Part shown: piece by piece, positions 62,147 to 64,000 of the stretch | How the letters are laid out: each line of letters opens with the position of its first letter | How positions within the stretch are numbered: the stretch's first letter is position 1 | NCBI GenBank assembly: GCA_030066795.1 | Contig: JASJAW010000040.1 | Coordinates: 62,001-126,000, forward strand | Reading direction: 5' to 3' | Source: Dinoroseobacter sp. | Lineage (GTDB): Bacteria; Pseudomonadota; Alphaproteobacteria; Rhodobacterales; Rhodobacteraceae | Length of the DNA: 64,000 bases | Notes under the pieces: generated by a model | Told to the model about the DNA's origin: nothing | The model's input: only the letters and a program-made list of their open reading frames with translations | The model's database searches: none | Position numbers and translations under genes: made by a program

Positions 62147-63852
62147 GGCTCCAGCACCGCGCCGACAGCCGCGGAAAGCCGGCGGCTATCGGCCCGCGGC
62201 AGCGGAATATAAGGCGCTGCCAAGTCGTCTGCGAGCCCGCGCAGTTGTGGTTGTGGGCGCGTGCCCATGTCGATCACCACTGCAGGGGTGGCTTGCGCAC
62301 GAAGGGCGCGTGCCATGGAACTTGCGTCCTCGGTGGCGGCTTTGCGGTCTGCCGTCCCATCAAGCGCAATATTTGCCCTCCCGTCGGTCAAAAGCGCGAT
62401 CGTGGGCGTCATACCCCGGCCAGAGGATTGGTGAGCAAGCTCCAAAGCGCTTCTCAGCCCCGACGCCAGCGGCGTGCCGCCTCCGCCGGGCAAAGCGCCC
62501 AGACGGCGCTTGGTTTGCACAAGGGATCTGGTAGGCGGCAGAAGCAAGTCGGCCTGCGTTCCTCGGAAAGCAACCAAGGCCACGTGATCACGCCGCGCAT
62601 AGGCTTCCGCCAGCATCAACTCCACTGCCCCTTTGGCTTCTGCCAGACGTGCGAACGCGGCGGATCCGGATGCATCCACTGCAAAGATCAGCAATCGGTC
62701 ACTTTTCTCCTCGAACCGGCGCAGGCGCAGGTCTTCGGCGCGTACCAGAACCCTCTGAGGCGCATCCGGCGCAAGGTTACGACGTATTCTCTGCCAAGGT
62801 GCCGCTGCTCGCAGCGTGGCCACCAAGTCGATGCGAGATTGCCCATCAAGCTGACCGGGCCTTGACGGTAGTGGCCGACCGCGCCGATTCCCCTTGCGAA
62901 CCGCTCCCGCGCCTGCCTGGGCGGCGCCGTTGCGTGGAGCTTTTTGGGCAGCCAGTTTTGCAAGAAGATCAGGGGGCAACATCGCTCTTGCCGCCTCCAG
63001 TAACAACTCATCGGGCAGGCGCTGTATCTCTTCGTGTGGGTCGGTTTCGTTCGACTCTGGGCTGTCTTCCCGCTGTTCGGGTGTCGGATCCTCAGTGGTC
63101 TCCTCCGCAGTTTCTTGCTCCGGTAGACGCGTCGCACGAGGGGCAAGCACGAGCTCAGTTGCACTTATCAGATCATCCTCGTCGACGACGGTCCGCCCAT
63201 CGAGTGCGGCCAAGGCGCGTGCGGCGCGCAAGGCAAACGTCACGGCACGGGGACTGTCGATGCCAAGTTGAGAAGATACGGTCACAAGGGCCGGAATTGC
63301 CGTGCCGGGAATAGCGACATCAGGTAGTCGCAATCGGGCCTTTCCGACAGAAAAAGGCTCTAATACTGCACAGTCAGCCTGCGCGAGACCTTCAATGTCG
63401 AGGTGAATGCCGAGGCGGTCTGCCAACGAAGCTGGCAGGCGTTCGTCCGGATCCGCGCCTTCGTCAAGCGCAATCAAGGCATGACCGGCACCGGTATCCA
63501 AAGATTGTGAGAGCCGCGCCGCAAGGCCGGGGGCCATGCGCTCGGCCATTGGCGCCAGCAAAAGAGCTGGGCCACCACCTAGAAGACCGCTGGTGCGCAC
63601 GAGGCAACCTGACGACAAGGTGGCAGACAGATCTACGCCGCCAAACAAGTGATCATCGCCGATATTGGGCGGCATGCGCCGCAAGTCCGGAAGTGCGATC
63701 CGCAGCGCTGATACCAGCCGGTCCCGGACCGGACCGGAACGTGCACGAATCCATACGCCGCCCAGCGCGGCAGGATCAACCGATAGGACCGCGACCGCTG
63801 TCGCGGCGCGGAGCCACGTCAGATCGCGATCGGTGTCGATCTGATCTCTCAC
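62143..63852 (-). CDS. bchD: Magnesium chelatase subunit D
   Basis: 569 residues. An AAA+-like N-terminal part (Walker motifs degenerate), an acidic and proline-rich linker (about 235-280) and a C-terminal von Willebrand A domain with MIDAS motif DASGSAAF. It is the platform for the BchI hexamer. The start is GTG, overlapping the bchI stop (GTGA). Confidence 0.94.
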   Translation of the reverse strand: MRDQIDTDRDLTWLRAATAVAVLSVDPAALGGVWIRARSGPVRDRLVSALRIALPDLRRMPPNIGDDHLFGGVDLSATLSSGCLVRTSGLLGGGPALLLAPMAERMAPGLAARLSQSLDTGAGHALIALDEGADPDERLPASLADRLGIHLDIEGLAQADCAVLEPFSVGKARLRLPDVAIPGTAIPALVTVSSQLGIDSPRAVTFALRAARALAALDGRTVVDEDDLISATELVLAPRATRLPEQETAEETTEDPTPEQREDSPESNETDPHEEIQRLPDELLLEAARAMLPPDLLAKLAAQKAPRNGAAQAGAGAVRKGNRRGRPLPSRPGQLDGQSRIDLVATLRAAAPWQRIRRNLAPDAPQRVLVRAEDLRLRRFEEKSDRLLIFAVDASGSAAFARLAEAKGAVELMLAEAYARRDHVALVAFRGTQADLLLPPTRSLVQTKRRLGALPGGGGTPLASGLRSALELAHQSSGRGMTPTIALLTDGRANIALDGTADRKAATEDASSMARALRAQATPAVVIDMGTRPQPQLRGLADDLAAPYIPLPRADSRRLSAAVGAVLEP

Positions 63853-64000
63853 CCCAAAACGCTCTCAACAGCGCGGGTGACGCGGGCGGTTGAACCGGCT
63901 TCGTCTAACGGATCACGACGCAACCGGTGACGCAGGGCCGAGGGCGCGATCTGGCGCAGGTGGTCACGCCTCACCGCCGGTGCCCCAGCAAACGCGGCCA
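63849..64000 (-). CDS. bchI: Magnesium chelatase ATPase subunit I, C-terminal end only
   Basis: About 49 codons are inside the window: from RRDHLRQIAPSALRHRLRRD to TRAVESVLG and the stop, matching the BchI C-terminus (LRHRLRRDPLDEAGS). The remainder lies beyond the right edge. BchI is the AAA+ motor of Mg chelatase. Confidence 0.9.
   Translation of the reverse strand, partial: AAFAGAPAVRRDHLRQIAPSALRHRLRRDPLDEAGSTARVTRAVESVLG

Overview
The window is a chromosomal segment of a marine, Roseobacter-type alphaproteobacterium (family Rhodobacteraceae). It carries nearly all of a photosynthesis gene cluster (PGC), from about 18 kb to the right edge. Gene content fits an aerobic anoxygenic phototroph. 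There is a type II reaction centre (PufL, PufM, PuhA) with a tetraheme cytochrome (PufC), an LH1 antenna (PufB, PufA), bacteriochlorophyll a synthesis through the oxygen-dependent cyclase AcsF, and spheroidene-pathway carotenoid genes. No pufX, puc (LH2), bchE, bchJ or crtA is seen in the window. I name no species.

Left arm, about 1-8.7 kb, all minus strand: an acetate-utilisation block. acs, adk, a small DUF4212 protein and a VC_2705-type Na+/solute symporter are followed by a strong terminator. After it come a cNMP-binding/CBS/DUF294 signalling protein, an unknown membrane protein and a membrane-anchored exonuclease that runs off the left edge. From 8.7 to 18 kb lie assorted genes: an orphan Tat-type peptide-binding protein, prolyl aminopeptidase, ubiG, a decayed GT61 glycosyltransferase, an NTF2-like protein, an SbmA/BacA transporter and an ABC exporter.

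PGC, left part (minus strand): bchF-N-B-H-L-M-lhaA-puhA-puhB-puhC-bciE-acsF-puhE, then hemA with its own promoter, then cycA. Centre (plus strand): the regulators ppaA/aerR and ppsR, then bchG-bch2-bchP-idi. Next (minus strand): crtE-crtF, then bchC-X-Y-Z-pufQ-B-A-L-M-C, a terminator and dxs. Then crtD-crtC (plus), crtI-crtB-tspO (minus), a grxC-nitrilase-marR trio (plus), and bchI-bchD-bchO (minus), with bchI cut by the right edge.

Regulation is unusually readable. Nine perfect PpsR/CrtJ operators (TGT-N12-ACA) and two near-perfect ones lie in exactly five promoter regions: hemA, bchF/ppaA, bchG, bchC and crtE/crtD plus crtI. Most overlap recognisable -35 or -10 elements. Nearly all PGC genes are joined by ATGA or TGATG stop/start overlaps, so translation is probably coupled through long operons. 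Two intercistronic stem-loops follow pufA and a classical terminator follows pufC.

I found no tRNA, rRNA, CRISPR array, insertion sequence or phage gene. I did not find a clearly novel multi-gene system. The best leads are the unresolved crtC start, a possibly leaderless bchG, the exonuclease and DUF294 proteins beside the acetate symporter, and the missing crtA with an unrelated trio in its usual place.
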